This document shows positions 38,211 through 46,995 of a stretch of DNA of 64,000 nt, one piece after another. Location of the stretch: NCBI GenBank assembly GCA_900770725.1, contig CAAGLL010000067.1, positions 62,001-126,000 of the forward strand, given 5' to 3'. The notes under the pieces were generated by a model, which was given only the letters and a program-made list of their open reading frames with translations, was not told where the DNA came from and did not search any database. The first letter of the stretch is position 1, and each line of letters begins with the position of its first letter. The position numbers and the translations under genes are program-made. The DNA is from an uncultured Succinivibrio sp. GTDB taxonomy: Bacteria > Pseudomonadota > Gammaproteobacteria > Enterobacterales > Succinivibrionaceae.

Positions 38211-38239
38211 TTGACTTGCCTGGCTTGGGAAAGCAAAAT
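38211..38239 (+). promoter_or_regulatory. Putative sigma70 promoter of glnA
   Basis: TTGACT (38211-38216) and CAAAAT (38234-38239) are spaced by 17 bases. Transcription would begin near 38246 and leave a 40-base leader before the glnA ATG at 38286. Confidence 0.4.
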
Positions 38240-38285
38240 CCAGCTATCAAATGTTTTTGGTTCACTAGCAATTGGAGCGTTCCAG

Positions 38286-39695
38286 ATGGAATTTAGCGAT
38301 GTTAGCAAGCTGATGAAGGACAACAACGTTCAGTTCGCGGATCTCAGGTTCACGGACACCCGCGGAAAGGAGCAGCACATCTCCATCCCGGCAAGCGTCG
38401 TCACCGAGAAGTTCTTCAAGCAGGGCAAGATGTTCGACGGCTCGTCGATCGCCGGCTGGCGCGGGATCGACAAGTCCGACATGATCCTCATGCCGGACAT
38501 CTCGACCGTGGCCATCGATCCGTTCTACGCGGATCCCACCCTGATCATCCGCTGCGACATCCTCGAGCCGCAGACCATGACCGGCTACGACCGCGATCCG
38601 CGCTCCATCGCCAAGCGCGCTGAAGCCTACCTCAAGTCCACCGGCATCGGCGACGAGGCCTTCTTCGGCCCGGAGCCTGAGTTCTTCCTGTTCGATTCCG
38701 TCCGCTTCAAGACCGAGATGAAGGGCTCGATGGTCGAGATCGACGACGTCGAGGCCGCCTGGAACAGCGACACCGACTACGAAGGCGGCAACAAGGGCTA
38801 CCGCCCTGCCGTCAAGGGCGGCTACTTCCCGGTTCCGCCGGTCGACTCCTCGCAGAACATCCGCTCCGCCATGTGCAAGCTGATGGCCAAGATGGGCATG
38901 ACCCTCGAGGCCCACCACCACGAGGTCGCCACCGCCGGCCAGAACGAGATCGCCACCGAGTTCCGCTCGCTGACCAAGAAGGCCGACGAGGTCATGATGT
39001 ACAAGTACATCGTCCAGAACGTCGCCTACCAGTACGGCAAGACCGCGACCTTCATGCCCAAGCCGATCTACGGGGACAACGGCTCCGGCATGCACTGCCA
39101 CCAGTCCATCGCCAAGGGCGGCTCCAACGTGTTCGCAGGCTCCCTCTACGGCGGCCTGTCCCAGGAGGCCCTGTGGTACATCGGCGGCATCATCAAGCAC
39201 GCCCAGTCCATCAACGCCTTCACGAACCCTTCGACCAACTCCTACAAGAGGCTGGTCCCGCACTTCGAGGCCCCGCTGATGCTGGCCTACTCCGCCGCCA
39301 ACCGCTCCGCCTCGATCCGCATCCCGTATTCGATCAACCCGAAGGCCGCCCACATCGAGGTCCGCTTCCCGGACTGCACCGCCAACCCGTACCTCGCCTT
39401 CTCCGCCATGCTGATGGCAGGCCTCGACGGCATCAAGAACAAGATCAACCCGGGCGATCCGATGGACAAGAACCTGTACGACCTGCCGCCTGAGGAAGCC
39501 GCGAACATCCCGCAGGTGTGCACCTCCCTCGAGCAGGCCTTAAAGGCCCTCCAGGCCGACCACGACTACCTCCTCGAAGGCGGCGTGTTCAGCGAGGACT
39601 TCATCAACTCCTACATCGACCTCAAGGTCGAGGAGGACACCAAGGTCCGTTCGACCCCGGCCCCTGCCGAGTTCGAGCTCTACTACAGCCTCTGA
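38286..39695 (+). CDS. glnA: Glutamine synthetase, type I
   Basis: Forms glutamine from glutamate, ammonia and ATP; a cytosolic dodecamer. The ATG at 38286 has GGAG at 8 bases and gives 469 residues, the length of E. coli GlnA. Conserved elements: MFDGSSIAGWRGI, the metal-site FFGPEPEFFLFD, the ATP-loop PKPIYGDNGSGMHCHQS, and NPSTNSYKRLVPHFEAP. Tyr398 in KNLYDLPPEE is the adenylylation site, so control by GlnE is expected (glnE is not in this window). It is followed by hairpins and then gltB. Confidence 0.98.
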   Translation: MEFSDVSKLMKDNNVQFADLRFTDTRGKEQHISIPASVVTEKFFKQGKMFDGSSIAGWRGIDKSDMILMPDISTVAIDPFYADPTLIIRCDILEPQTMTGYDRDPRSIAKRAEAYLKSTGIGDEAFFGPEPEFFLFDSVRFKTEMKGSMVEIDDVEAAWNSDTDYEGGNKGYRPAVKGGYFPVPPVDSSQNIRSAMCKLMAKMGMTLEAHHHEVATAGQNEIATEFRSLTKKADEVMMYKYIVQNVAYQYGKTATFMPKPIYGDNGSGMHCHQSIAKGGSNVFAGSLYGGLSQEALWYIGGIIKHAQSINAFTNPSTNSYKRLVPHFEAPLMLAYSAANRSASIRIPYSINPKAAHIEVRFPDCTANPYLAFSAMLMAGLDGIKNKINPGDPMDKNLYDLPPEEAANIPQVCTSLEQALKALQADHDYLLEGGVFSEDFINSYIDLKVEEDTKVRSTPAPAEFELYYSL

Positions 39696-39736
39696 CGCTC
39701 CGCGCCACGTGTCTGGAAGTACAATGAGTTAAGAGC

Positions 39737-39787
39737 CAAAGGTCCCGCAAGGGACCTTTGTGTCCCTACAGGGGGCCGAAAGCCCCC
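39737..39787 (+). terminator. Tandem hairpins after glnA
   Basis: CAAAGGTCCC/GGGACCTTTG (39737-39746 and 39751-39760) with a GCAA loop is followed by TGT only. A second stem, GGGGGC/GCCCCC (39771-39776 and 39782-39787), comes shortly after. Probably a partial terminator allowing some read-through into gltB. Confidence 0.6.
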
Positions 39788-39830
39788 GGCGTCCTCAGGC
39801 GCACCATATCAACAGGTAAGCACAAAACAT

Positions 39831-42800
39831 ATGGCATCCAAAGGGCTTTACAGCAGCGCAAACGAGCACGACGCCTGCGGCGTCGGCTTCATTGCGCACA
39901 TAAAGGGGGAGAAGAGCCACAGCCTCGTGGTCCAGGCCCTCGAAGTACTGAAGAACCTGACCCACCGCGGCGCGGTGGGAGCCGATCCGCTCCAGGGCGA
40001 CGGCGCAGGCATCCTCATCCAGATCCCCGACAAGCTGCTGCGCGACGACATGGCCGCGCAGGGCGTCGCGCTCCCGCCTTCGGGCGAATACGGCGTCGGC
40101 ATGGTCTTCCTGCCCCGCGAGGAGGCCTCCAGGCACGCCTGCCAGGAGGAGATCGAGCGCGCCATCACGGCCGAGGGCCAGATAATCCTCGGCTGGCGCG
40201 ACGTGCCGGTGGACGAGAGCATCCCGATGTCGCCGGTCGTGCGCGAGAAGGAGCCGGTCATCCGCCAGATCTTCATCGGGCACAGCCCCGACGTGCTGGT
40301 GACCGACGCCCTCGAGCGCAAGCTCTACATCATCAGGAAGCGCAGCTCGATCGCGATCTCAAACCTGCACTTGAAGCACTGCAAGGAGTTCTACATCCCC
40401 TCGCTGTCGGCCCGCACCATCGTCTACAAGGGCCAGCTGCTGGCCCGCCAGATCGGCGAGTACTACAAGGACCTGCAGGACGCGCGCTGCGTGTCGGCCA
40501 TCGCCCTCATCCACCAGCGCTTCTCGACCAACACCTTCCCGCAGTGGTCGCTGGCCCACCCGTTCCGCATGATCGCCCACAACGGCGAGATCAACACGCT
40601 GCGCGGCAACTTCAACTGGATCCGCGCCCGCGAGAAGCACATCAGCTCCCCGGTGTTCGGCGACGATCTTGAGAAGCTCTGGCCGCTCATCTTCCAGGGG
40701 CAGTCCGACTCGGCCTCGTTCGACAACGTCTTCGAGCTCCTCACCATGTCCGGCTACTCGCTGGCGCAGGCGGCGATGATGATGATCCCGTCGGCCTGGG
40801 AGAAGGACCGCCTCATGGATCCGAAGCTGCGCGCGTTCTACGAGTACTACGCGGCGATGATGGAGCCCTGGGACGGCCCGGCCGCGGTGGCCTTCACCGA
40901 CGGCCGCCAGGTCGGCGCGACGCTCGACCGCAACGGATTGCGCCCGGCGCGCTACCTCATCACCCGCGACAACCTCGTGATCATGGCCTCCGAGGCCGGC
41001 GTGCTCAACGTCGACGAGAAGCGCGTGGTCAAGCACTGGCGACTCGAGCCCGGGCGCATGCTGCTCATCGACACCGAGCAGGGCCGCATCATCAACGACG
41101 CTGAGATCAAGAACAGCCTCGCGACCGCCAGGCCCTACCCCGAGTGGATCGACAAGGTGCGCATCCGCCTCTCGGACATCACCGAGACCCCGGAGCGCCA
41201 GCCCCTGAACCTGCCGCTCAAGACCCTGATGGGCGTCTTCGGGTACACCCGCGAGGACGTCGAGCGCCTGATGAGGCCCAAGGCCGAGAACGGCAAGGAG
41301 CCGGTGCTCTCGATGGGCAACGACGCCCCGCTTGCGGTGCTCTCAAAGAAGCCCCGCCTGCTCTACGACTACTTCAGACAGCTCTTCGCGCAGGTGACGA
41401 ACCCGCCTATCGACCCCATACGCGAGGCGATGGTCACCTCGCTCGTCTCGTTCATCGGCCCGCGCCCGGACCTTCTGAACATCATGGACAACAACCCGCC
41501 GGTGCGCCTTGAGGTCTCCCAGCCGATCCTCTCGGATTCGGACATGGAGAAGATCCGCAACATCGACGCCTTCACCGGCTCGAAGTTCCGCTCCCAGGAG
41601 CTGGACATCACCTACCCGCTCTCCTGGGGCAAGGACGGCATCGAGGCGAGGCTCGCCTCGATCATGGCCGCCGCGGTGGACGCGGTGAAGTCGGGCAAGA
41701 ACATCCTGATCATCACCGACCGCAAGGTCAGCGACAAGCGCCTGGCCATCCCGGCGCTGCTGGCCACCTCCGCCGTGCACCAGTGCCTGGTCGAGCACGG
41801 CCTGCGCACCAGCACGGGCCTGGTCGTCGAGACCGGCTCGGCGCGCACCGTCCACCAGTTCGCGCTCTTAGGCGGCTACGGCGCCGAGGCCATCAACCCC
41901 TACGCGGCGTTCGCCGTCGTCAAGTCGATGGCCACGAACCCCATGGAGGAGAAGGAGTACCTCAAGAACTACGTCCACGCCATCGACGCGGGCCTGTACA
42001 AGACCATGTCGAAGATGGGCATCTCCACCTACATGTCCTACACCGGCGCGCAGATCTTCGAGGCCATCGGCCTGTCGCAGGAGTTCGTGGACCAGTACTT
42101 CAAGAACACCTCGACCCAGGTCGGCGGCGTCGGCTTGTTCGACATCGCCGAGGAGGCCGTGAAGATCCACAAGCAGGCCTTCGAGCGCCTCTCCCAGAGC
42201 GACCACAGCCTGCAGTCAGGCGGCGATCTCAACTGGCGCTACGGCGCCGAGGAGCACATGTGGACCCCGGAGGCCGTCGTCGACCTCCAGCGCGCGGTCC
42301 GCATGAACGACTACGAGACCTACAAGAAGTACGCCAGGATCATCAACGACCAGTCCAAGCGCCTGATGACGCTGCGCGGCATGTTCAAGTTCAAGCCAGC
42401 GCACGCCATCCCGCTTGACGAGGTGGAGAGCGAGGAGAGCCTCATCAGGCGCTTCGCCACCTCCGCCATGTCGATGGGCGCCATCTCGACCGAAGCGCAC
42501 ACTGCGCTGGCGGTCGCGATGAACCGCATGGGCGCGATGTCAAACTCCGGCGAAGGCGGCGAGGATCCCCAGCGCGACGGCGTGATCCAGAAGGACACCA
42601 CCTTGAAGGCGGTGCTCGGCGACTCCGTGGTCGTCAAGGACATGCCGCTCAAGAAGGGCGACTCGCTGCGCTCCAAGGTCCGCCAGGTCGCCTCCGGGCG
42701 CTTTGGCGTCACCGCCGACTACCTTGCGCACTGCGACATGATCCAGATCAAGATGGCCCAGGGCGCCAAGCCCGGCGAGGGCGGCCAGCTGCCCGGGCAC

Positions 42801-44420
42801 AAGGTCTCGGAGTACATCGGCAAGCTGCGCCACAGCCTGCCGGGCATCGGGCTCATCTCGCCCCCGCCGCACCACGACATCTACTCCATCGAGGATCTGG
42901 CGCAGCTCATCTTCGACCTCAAGCTCGCCAACCCCAAGGCCGACATCTCGGTCAAGCTCGTCTCCGAGGTGGGCATCGGCACGGTCGCAGCCGGCGTTGC
43001 CAAGTGCAAGGCCGACCACATCGTGATCTCAGGCCATGACGGCGGCACCGGCGCGGCTCCGGCCTCGTCGATGAAGTACGCAGGCTCGGCCTGGGAGACC
43101 GGCCTTGCCGACGTCCAGCAGACCCTGGTCATGAACCGCCTGCGCTCGCGCGTGCGCCTCCAGGTCGACGGCCAGATCAAGACCGGCCGCGACGTGGTCA
43201 TAGGCGGCCTGCTCGGCGCCGACGAGTTCGGCTTCGGCACCGCCCCGCTCGTGTGCCTGGGCTGCGTGATGATGAGGAAGTGCCAGAAGAACACCTGCCC
43301 TGCCGGCATCGCCACGCAGGATCCCGAGCTGCGCGCCCAGTTCGTGGGCAAGCCCGAGGAGGTGATGAACTACTTCCACTTCGTCGCCCGCGAGACCCGC
43401 GAGATCATGGCGTCGCTGGGCTTTGCCAAGTTCGACGACCTCATCGGCCGCAGCGATCTGCTCGAGAAGGCCGACGAACCGCAGTTCGAGAAGGCCAACA
43501 AGCTCTCGTTCACGAGGATCTTCTTCCGCGACCCGGCCTACAAGGGCGAGCCTAGGCACCAGGAGATCAAGCAGGACCACGAGCTTGAGAAGTCGCTGGA
43601 CAACTCCTTCCTAGACCGCGTCAAGGACGCGGTGAGGAAGGGGGCCCCGGTGGTCATCGACAGCCCGGTCAAGAACACGAACCGCACCGTCGGCACGCTG
43701 GTCTCAGGCTGGATTGCCGCCAACGAGGGCAGCCTGCCTGATGACTTCGTGACCATCAACCTGGGCGGCACCGCAGGCCAGAGCCTCGGCGCCTTCCTCG
43801 AGAAGGGCGTGAGCATCCACCTCACCGGCGAGGCCAACGACTATGTGGGCAAGGGGCTCTCAGGCGGCATCATCTCGGTGAGGCCGTACGAGGAGTTCTC
43901 AGGCAACAGGCGCGAGAACATCATCGCCGGCAACACCTGCCTCTACGGCGCGACCTCGGGCGAGGCCTACCTCTCCGGCGTGACCGGCGAGCGCTTTGCC
44001 GTGAGGAACTCCGGCGCCTCCGCAGTCTGCGAGGGCTGCGGCGACCACGGCTGCGAGTACATGACCGGCGGCACCGTGCTGGTCCTGGGCAGGACCGGGC
44101 GCAACTTCGGCGCCGGCATGTCAGGCGGCATCGCCTATGTCTACGACGAGGACGGCACCTTCAGGTCGCGCATGGCCGCAGGCGAGTTCATGATCTCCAA
44201 CGTGGTGCTCGAGAAGGACGCCGATCCGCTCGTGCCGCTGCACGCTGGCATGAGCGACGAGGCGATCATCCGCAAGCTCCTGAAGAAGCACGAGGCCCTG
44301 ACCGGCAGCCCGATCGCCGCGGCGATCTTAAAGAACTTCCGCAAGGAGCTCTCGAAGTTCGTCAAGGTGTTCCCGGCCGAGTACTACGGCGCCCTCAAGA
44401 ATATGCAGGAGAGCAAGTAA
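39831..44420 (+). CDS. gltB: Glutamate synthase (NADPH) large subunit
   Basis: Transfers the amide of glutamine to 2-oxoglutarate with GltD. The 1529-residue protein begins with a 15-residue propeptide ending HDA; Cys16 becomes the N-terminal nucleophile of the glutaminase domain (CGVGFIAHIKG). Central FMN-binding synthase domain: SGEGGEDPQRDGVIQ, QGAKPGEGGQLPG and SGHDGGTGAAPASS. The 3Fe-4S cysteines are in CVMMRKCQKNTCPAG. A beta-helix GXGXG domain fills the last 270 residues. The ribosome-binding site (AGG) is weak and distant. The gene is one base from gltD. Confidence 0.98.
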   Translation: MASKGLYSSANEHDACGVGFIAHIKGEKSHSLVVQALEVLKNLTHRGAVGADPLQGDGAGILIQIPDKLLRDDMAAQGVALPPSGEYGVGMVFLPREEASRHACQEEIERAITAEGQIILGWRDVPVDESIPMSPVVREKEPVIRQIFIGHSPDVLVTDALERKLYIIRKRSSIAISNLHLKHCKEFYIPSLSARTIVYKGQLLARQIGEYYKDLQDARCVSAIALIHQRFSTNTFPQWSLAHPFRMIAHNGEINTLRGNFNWIRAREKHISSPVFGDDLEKLWPLIFQGQSDSASFDNVFELLTMSGYSLAQAAMMMIPSAWEKDRLMDPKLRAFYEYYAAMMEPWDGPAAVAFTDGRQVGATLDRNGLRPARYLITRDNLVIMASEAGVLNVDEKRVVKHWRLEPGRMLLIDTEQGRIINDAEIKNSLATARPYPEWIDKVRIRLSDITETPERQPLNLPLKTLMGVFGYTREDVERLMRPKAENGKEPVLSMGNDAPLAVLSKKPRLLYDYFRQLFAQVTNPPIDPIREAMVTSLVSFIGPRPDLLNIMDNNPPVRLEVSQPILSDSDMEKIRNIDAFTGSKFRSQELDITYPLSWGKDGIEARLASIMAAAVDAVKSGKNILIITDRKVSDKRLAIPALLATSAVHQCLVEHGLRTSTGLVVETGSARTVHQFALLGGYGAEAINPYAAFAVVKSMATNPMEEKEYLKNYVHAIDAGLYKTMSKMGISTYMSYTGAQIFEAIGLSQEFVDQYFKNTSTQVGGVGLFDIAEEAVKIHKQAFERLSQSDHSLQSGGDLNWRYGAEEHMWTPEAVVDLQRAVRMNDYETYKKYARIINDQSKRLMTLRGMFKFKPAHAIPLDEVESEESLIRRFATSAMSMGAISTEAHTALAVAMNRMGAMSNSGEGGEDPQRDGVIQKDTTLKAVLGDSVVVKDMPLKKGDSLRSKVRQVASGRFGVTADYLAHCDMIQIKMAQGAKPGEGGQLPGHKVSEYIGKLRHSLPGIGLISPPPHHDIYSIEDLAQLIFDLKLANPKADISVKLVSEVGIGTVAAGVAKCKADHIVISGHDGGTGAAPASSMKYAGSAWETGLADVQQTLVMNRLRSRVRLQVDGQIKTGRDVVIGGLLGADEFGFGTAPLVCLGCVMMRKCQKNTCPAGIATQDPELRAQFVGKPEEVMNYFHFVARETREIMASLGFAKFDDLIGRSDLLEKADEPQFEKANKLSFTRIFFRDPAYKGEPRHQEIKQDHELEKSLDNSFLDRVKDAVRKGAPVVIDSPVKNTNRTVGTLVSGWIAANEGSLPDDFVTINLGGTAGQSLGAFLEKGVSIHLTGEANDYVGKGLSGGIISVRPYEEFSGNRRENIIAGNTCLYGATSGEAYLSGVTGERFAVRNSGASAVCEGCGDHGCEYMTGGTVLVLGRTGRNFGAGMSGGIAYVYDEDGTFRSRMAAGEFMISNVVLEKDADPLVPLHAGMSDEAIIRKLLKKHEALTGSPIAAAILKNFRKELSKFVKVFPAEYYGALKNMQESK

Positions 44421-44421
44421 G

Positions 44422-45891
44422 ATGGGATTTGAAAGAGGCTTCCTCGAATACGAGCGCATCGAACCTGAAACCACCCCGGTCAAGGAGCGCGTGAAGAACT
44501 TCAAGGAGTACTTCAAGACGCTCTCAGACGATCAGGTCAAGATCCAGGCCGGCAGGTGCATGGACTGCGGCACCCCGTACTGCATGTACGAGTGCCCGCT
44601 GCACAACACCATCCCGGACGTCAACGACTTCGCCTGCAAGGGCCAGTTCCAGAAGGCGCTCAACGTGCTCTCGAGCACCAACCCCTTCCCCGACTTCACG
44701 GGCAGGCTCTGCCCTGCGCTGTGCGAGGAGGGCTGCACGCTCGGGCTGCACCGCCAGAGCGTCGGCATCAAGAGCATCGAGCGCAAGATCTGCGAGTACG
44801 CCTTCGACCACGGCATGGTCCACGCCGAGCTCACGCTCAACCGCACCTTCAGGAAGGTCGCGATCGTGGGCTCGGGCCCGGCGGCCCTGGCCTGCGCGCA
44901 GGGCCTGGCCCGCCGCGGCCACAACGTGACCGTGTACGAGAAGAACGACAAGGCCGGAGGACTGCTGCGCTACGGGATCCCGGACTTCAAGCTGCCAAAG
45001 GAGATCCTCGATCGCCGCCTGAGCATGCTCGAGGGCGAGGGCATCACCTTCAAGACCGGCGTGCGCATCGGAAAGGCCGATCCTGGAGAGAAGGGCGTGT
45101 TCTGCAACGCCTCAACCGAGCTTCCGGGCTCCGAGCTGCTCTCGCGCTATGACGCGGTGGTGCTCTGCCCGGGCTCCGAGGTGCCGCGCGATCTCAAGAT
45201 CGCAGGGCGCGATCTCGCAGGCGTGCACTTTGCGCTCGAGTTCCTCATCGCGCAGAACCTGGAGATCCAGGGGCGCGGCGAGAACCCGATCGATGTCGCA
45301 GGCAAGAAAGTCGTGGTGATCGGCGGCGGCGAGACCGCCTCGGACTGCATCGGCACCGCGATCCGCAAGGGCGCCTCCTCGGTGACCCAGCTGGACTACC
45401 ACGACGAGCTGCCAGAGAGCGTCGATCCGATGACCTCGTGGCCAGACTGGAAGCGCATCAAGCGCACCTCCCCTTCGCAGGAGGAGGGCTGCACGAGGCT
45501 GTTCTCGACGAACACCACCTCGTTCGTCGGCAAGGACGGCAAGCTCGCCGGCATCACGACCCAGAAGGTCAAGTGGGCGCCGGGTCACCGCTTCGACGGG
45601 ATCCCGGGCACCGAAGGCGCGCTCGACGCCGACGTGGCGCTCATCGCGATGGGCTACTCCCACCCTTCAGCCTCGCTGGCCCGCGAGTTCTCGCTCGACA
45701 CCGACGCTCGCGGCAACATCAAGGCCGTCTACGAGGGCGACGATGCGTTCCGCACCAGCAACCCGAAGGTCTTCGCCGCAGGCGACGGCCGCCGCGGGCA
45801 GTCGCTGGTGGTCTGGGCGATCGCCGAGGGCACCAGGTGCGCCGAGGCGGTGGACAGGGCGCTGAGGACTGTGAGCCACGCCAAGGCCTGA
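44422..45891 (+). CDS. gltD: Glutamate synthase (NADPH) small subunit
   Basis: Feeds electrons from NADPH through FAD and Fe-S clusters to GltB. The 489-residue protein has N-terminal 4Fe-4S cysteines (CMDCGTPYCMYECP and LCPALCEEGC), FAD-binding GSGPAALACAQGLARRG (about 150-166), and NADPH-binding VIGGGETASDCIGTA (about 295-309). It starts immediately after the gltB stop, with AGGAG inside the end of gltB, so the two are translated as a unit. Confidence 0.98.
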   Translation: MGFERGFLEYERIEPETTPVKERVKNFKEYFKTLSDDQVKIQAGRCMDCGTPYCMYECPLHNTIPDVNDFACKGQFQKALNVLSSTNPFPDFTGRLCPALCEEGCTLGLHRQSVGIKSIERKICEYAFDHGMVHAELTLNRTFRKVAIVGSGPAALACAQGLARRGHNVTVYEKNDKAGGLLRYGIPDFKLPKEILDRRLSMLEGEGITFKTGVRIGKADPGEKGVFCNASTELPGSELLSRYDAVVLCPGSEVPRDLKIAGRDLAGVHFALEFLIAQNLEIQGRGENPIDVAGKKVVVIGGGETASDCIGTAIRKGASSVTQLDYHDELPESVDPMTSWPDWKRIKRTSPSQEEGCTRLFSTNTTSFVGKDGKLAGITTQKVKWAPGHRFDGIPGTEGALDADVALIAMGYSHPSASLAREFSLDTDARGNIKAVYEGDDAFRTSNPKVFAAGDGRRGQSLVVWAIAEGTRCAEAVDRALRTVSHAKA

Positions 45892-45907
45892 TTAAGGCCC
45901 ATTGTTG

Positions 45908-45943
45908 AAAAAGGCCCTTCCGGGAGACCGGAAGGGCCTTTTT
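45908..45943. terminator. Bidirectional terminator after gltD
   Basis: A perfect 16-base stem (AAAAAGGCCCTTCCGG, 45908-45923, with 45928-45943) around GAGA has T runs on both strands. It serves gltD on the plus strand and the convergent flavin reductase on the minus strand. Confidence 0.95.
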
Positions 45944-45972
45944 GCGTCCAGGACGCGGGGCGGATCGCGAGG

Positions 45973-46488
45973 TCAGGACCTCGAAGGACCCTCGAGGATC
46001 CTCTCGACCTTGCCTATGAACATGCAGTGGGCCTGGTCGCCCGGGGCGTAGAACTGCGAGGCCAGTTCCTCGGGGATGCGGCAGCGCTCCAGGGGCTGCG
46101 CGAAGATCTTGCGGCACTCGAAGGTGAGCTCGGCCTCCTTGTAGGTGTGGAACTGCCCGTCCTGCAGCGGGGTGAGCCCGGTGCCGTGCAGCTTGTCGCC
46201 GTCGCGGCCTGAGCGCGAGCCCATGAGGGAGAGCGCGTGGCGGTGCTCCTCGCCGTAGAACGAGACGGTGAAGAGCTCGGCGCGCTCGAGGATCCCGTAA
46301 GTGAAGCGCTTGGGGTTGATGAACACAGTGACGATCGGCAGTCCCTTTGTCGCCTTGCCCCAGATGGTCCCCATGGTGCCCCAGCTCACGGTCATCGAGT
46401 TCGTCCTCGCCCCGTCGCTTGCGGTTACCAGCGCCCAGCGCTTGTCGAAGATGTTGAAGACGTCGGTCTTGAAATCGGAAATTTGCAT
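45973..46488 (-). CDS. Flavin reductase-like FMN-binding protein
   Basis: A 171-residue protein of the flavin reductase-like family, which binds FMN as a dimer and often reduces flavins for partner oxygenases. Visible features are ALVTASDGARTNSMTVSWGTMG near the N-terminus and VFINPKRFTYGILERAELFTVSF in the middle. The ATG at 46488 is preceded by GGAGG at 4 bases; the upstream ATG at 46548 has no support. It is convergent with gltD, and no oxygenase gene is nearby. Specific role unknown. Confidence 0.83.
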   Translation of the reverse strand: MQISDFKTDVFNIFDKRWALVTASDGARTNSMTVSWGTMGTIWGKATKGLPIVTVFINPKRFTYGILERAELFTVSFYGEEHRHALSLMGSRSGRDGDKLHGTGLTPLQDGQFHTYKEAELTFECRKIFAQPLERCRIPEELASQFYAPGDQAHCMFIGKVERILEGPSRS

Positions 46489-46995
46489 TGCTCCTCCAAT
46501 ATCCGCACTGATCAGGGCCAGGCCGATCCAATGCGGCCTTTTTCTCATCTTACCAAGGCTGGCAAGCCCCCTGCCCTGCAGGCTTCAGGAGCCCTGCGGC
46601 TCGCGCCATGGCAGGCGGGGAGGATTTTTGTGATCTCCATTGCACACTTGAAAATGAACCGTGCCAGCACCGTCCTCCGCAAGGCTGGCACCCAGGTCTG
46701 GTGCAGCACTTTTTAAAGTCTTATATTTGTTTTTTCTTGCTTTAATCGTCCGTTATTCCAGATCTGTGCCGATTTAGTGCAAAATGCTCTTTTTTCTTGC
46801 GTGGCACCAAGGCGGAAGGTAAATTTACCTAAACAGTGCAAGCCGTGCCGGCGCGGATCACGGCACCTCAAAACTGTACTCTGGCAGCGCATGATGCGCT
46901 GTTTTTGCGCACATTTGCGGCGCCATCCAAGCCCCAAGCCAAGGCGCACTGCCCCTTTTACCAACACCAGAGAAATCCTCGGAGGATTCATTCAT
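46489..46995. other. Intergenic region between the flavin reductase and gdhA
   Basis: No gene is supported in these 507 bases. The first half is GC-rich and unremarkable. From about 46700 it becomes AT-richer, with the 14-base palindrome at 46817-46830 and then about 165 bases of leader to the gdhA start. A clear -35/-10 pair could not be chosen. Confidence 0.5.
46817..46830. promoter_or_regulatory. 14-base palindrome upstream of gdhA
   Basis: AGGTAAATTTACCT is a perfect palindrome about 165 bases before the gdhA start codon. Length and position suit an operator for a dimeric regulator. The regulator cannot be named from the sequence. Confidence 0.45.

Larger units (their letters stand above)
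37762..38285. other. Intergenic region between carB and glnA
   Basis: No gene is seen in these 524 bases. They contain the carB terminator (37781-37815), an NtrC-type dyad (37978-37994) overlapping a CATAAT -10-like element (37999-38005 region), and a sigma70-like promoter close to glnA (38211-38239). The stretch 37975-38170 is AT-richer than its surroundings, as expected for a regulatory region. No sigma54 promoter with correct GG-N10-GC spacing was found. Confidence 0.5.

Noticed and set aside
38088..38234. Sigma54 promoter for glnA
   Set aside because: The candidate GG/GC pairs have spacings of 7, 8, 9 or 12 bases, not the required 10.
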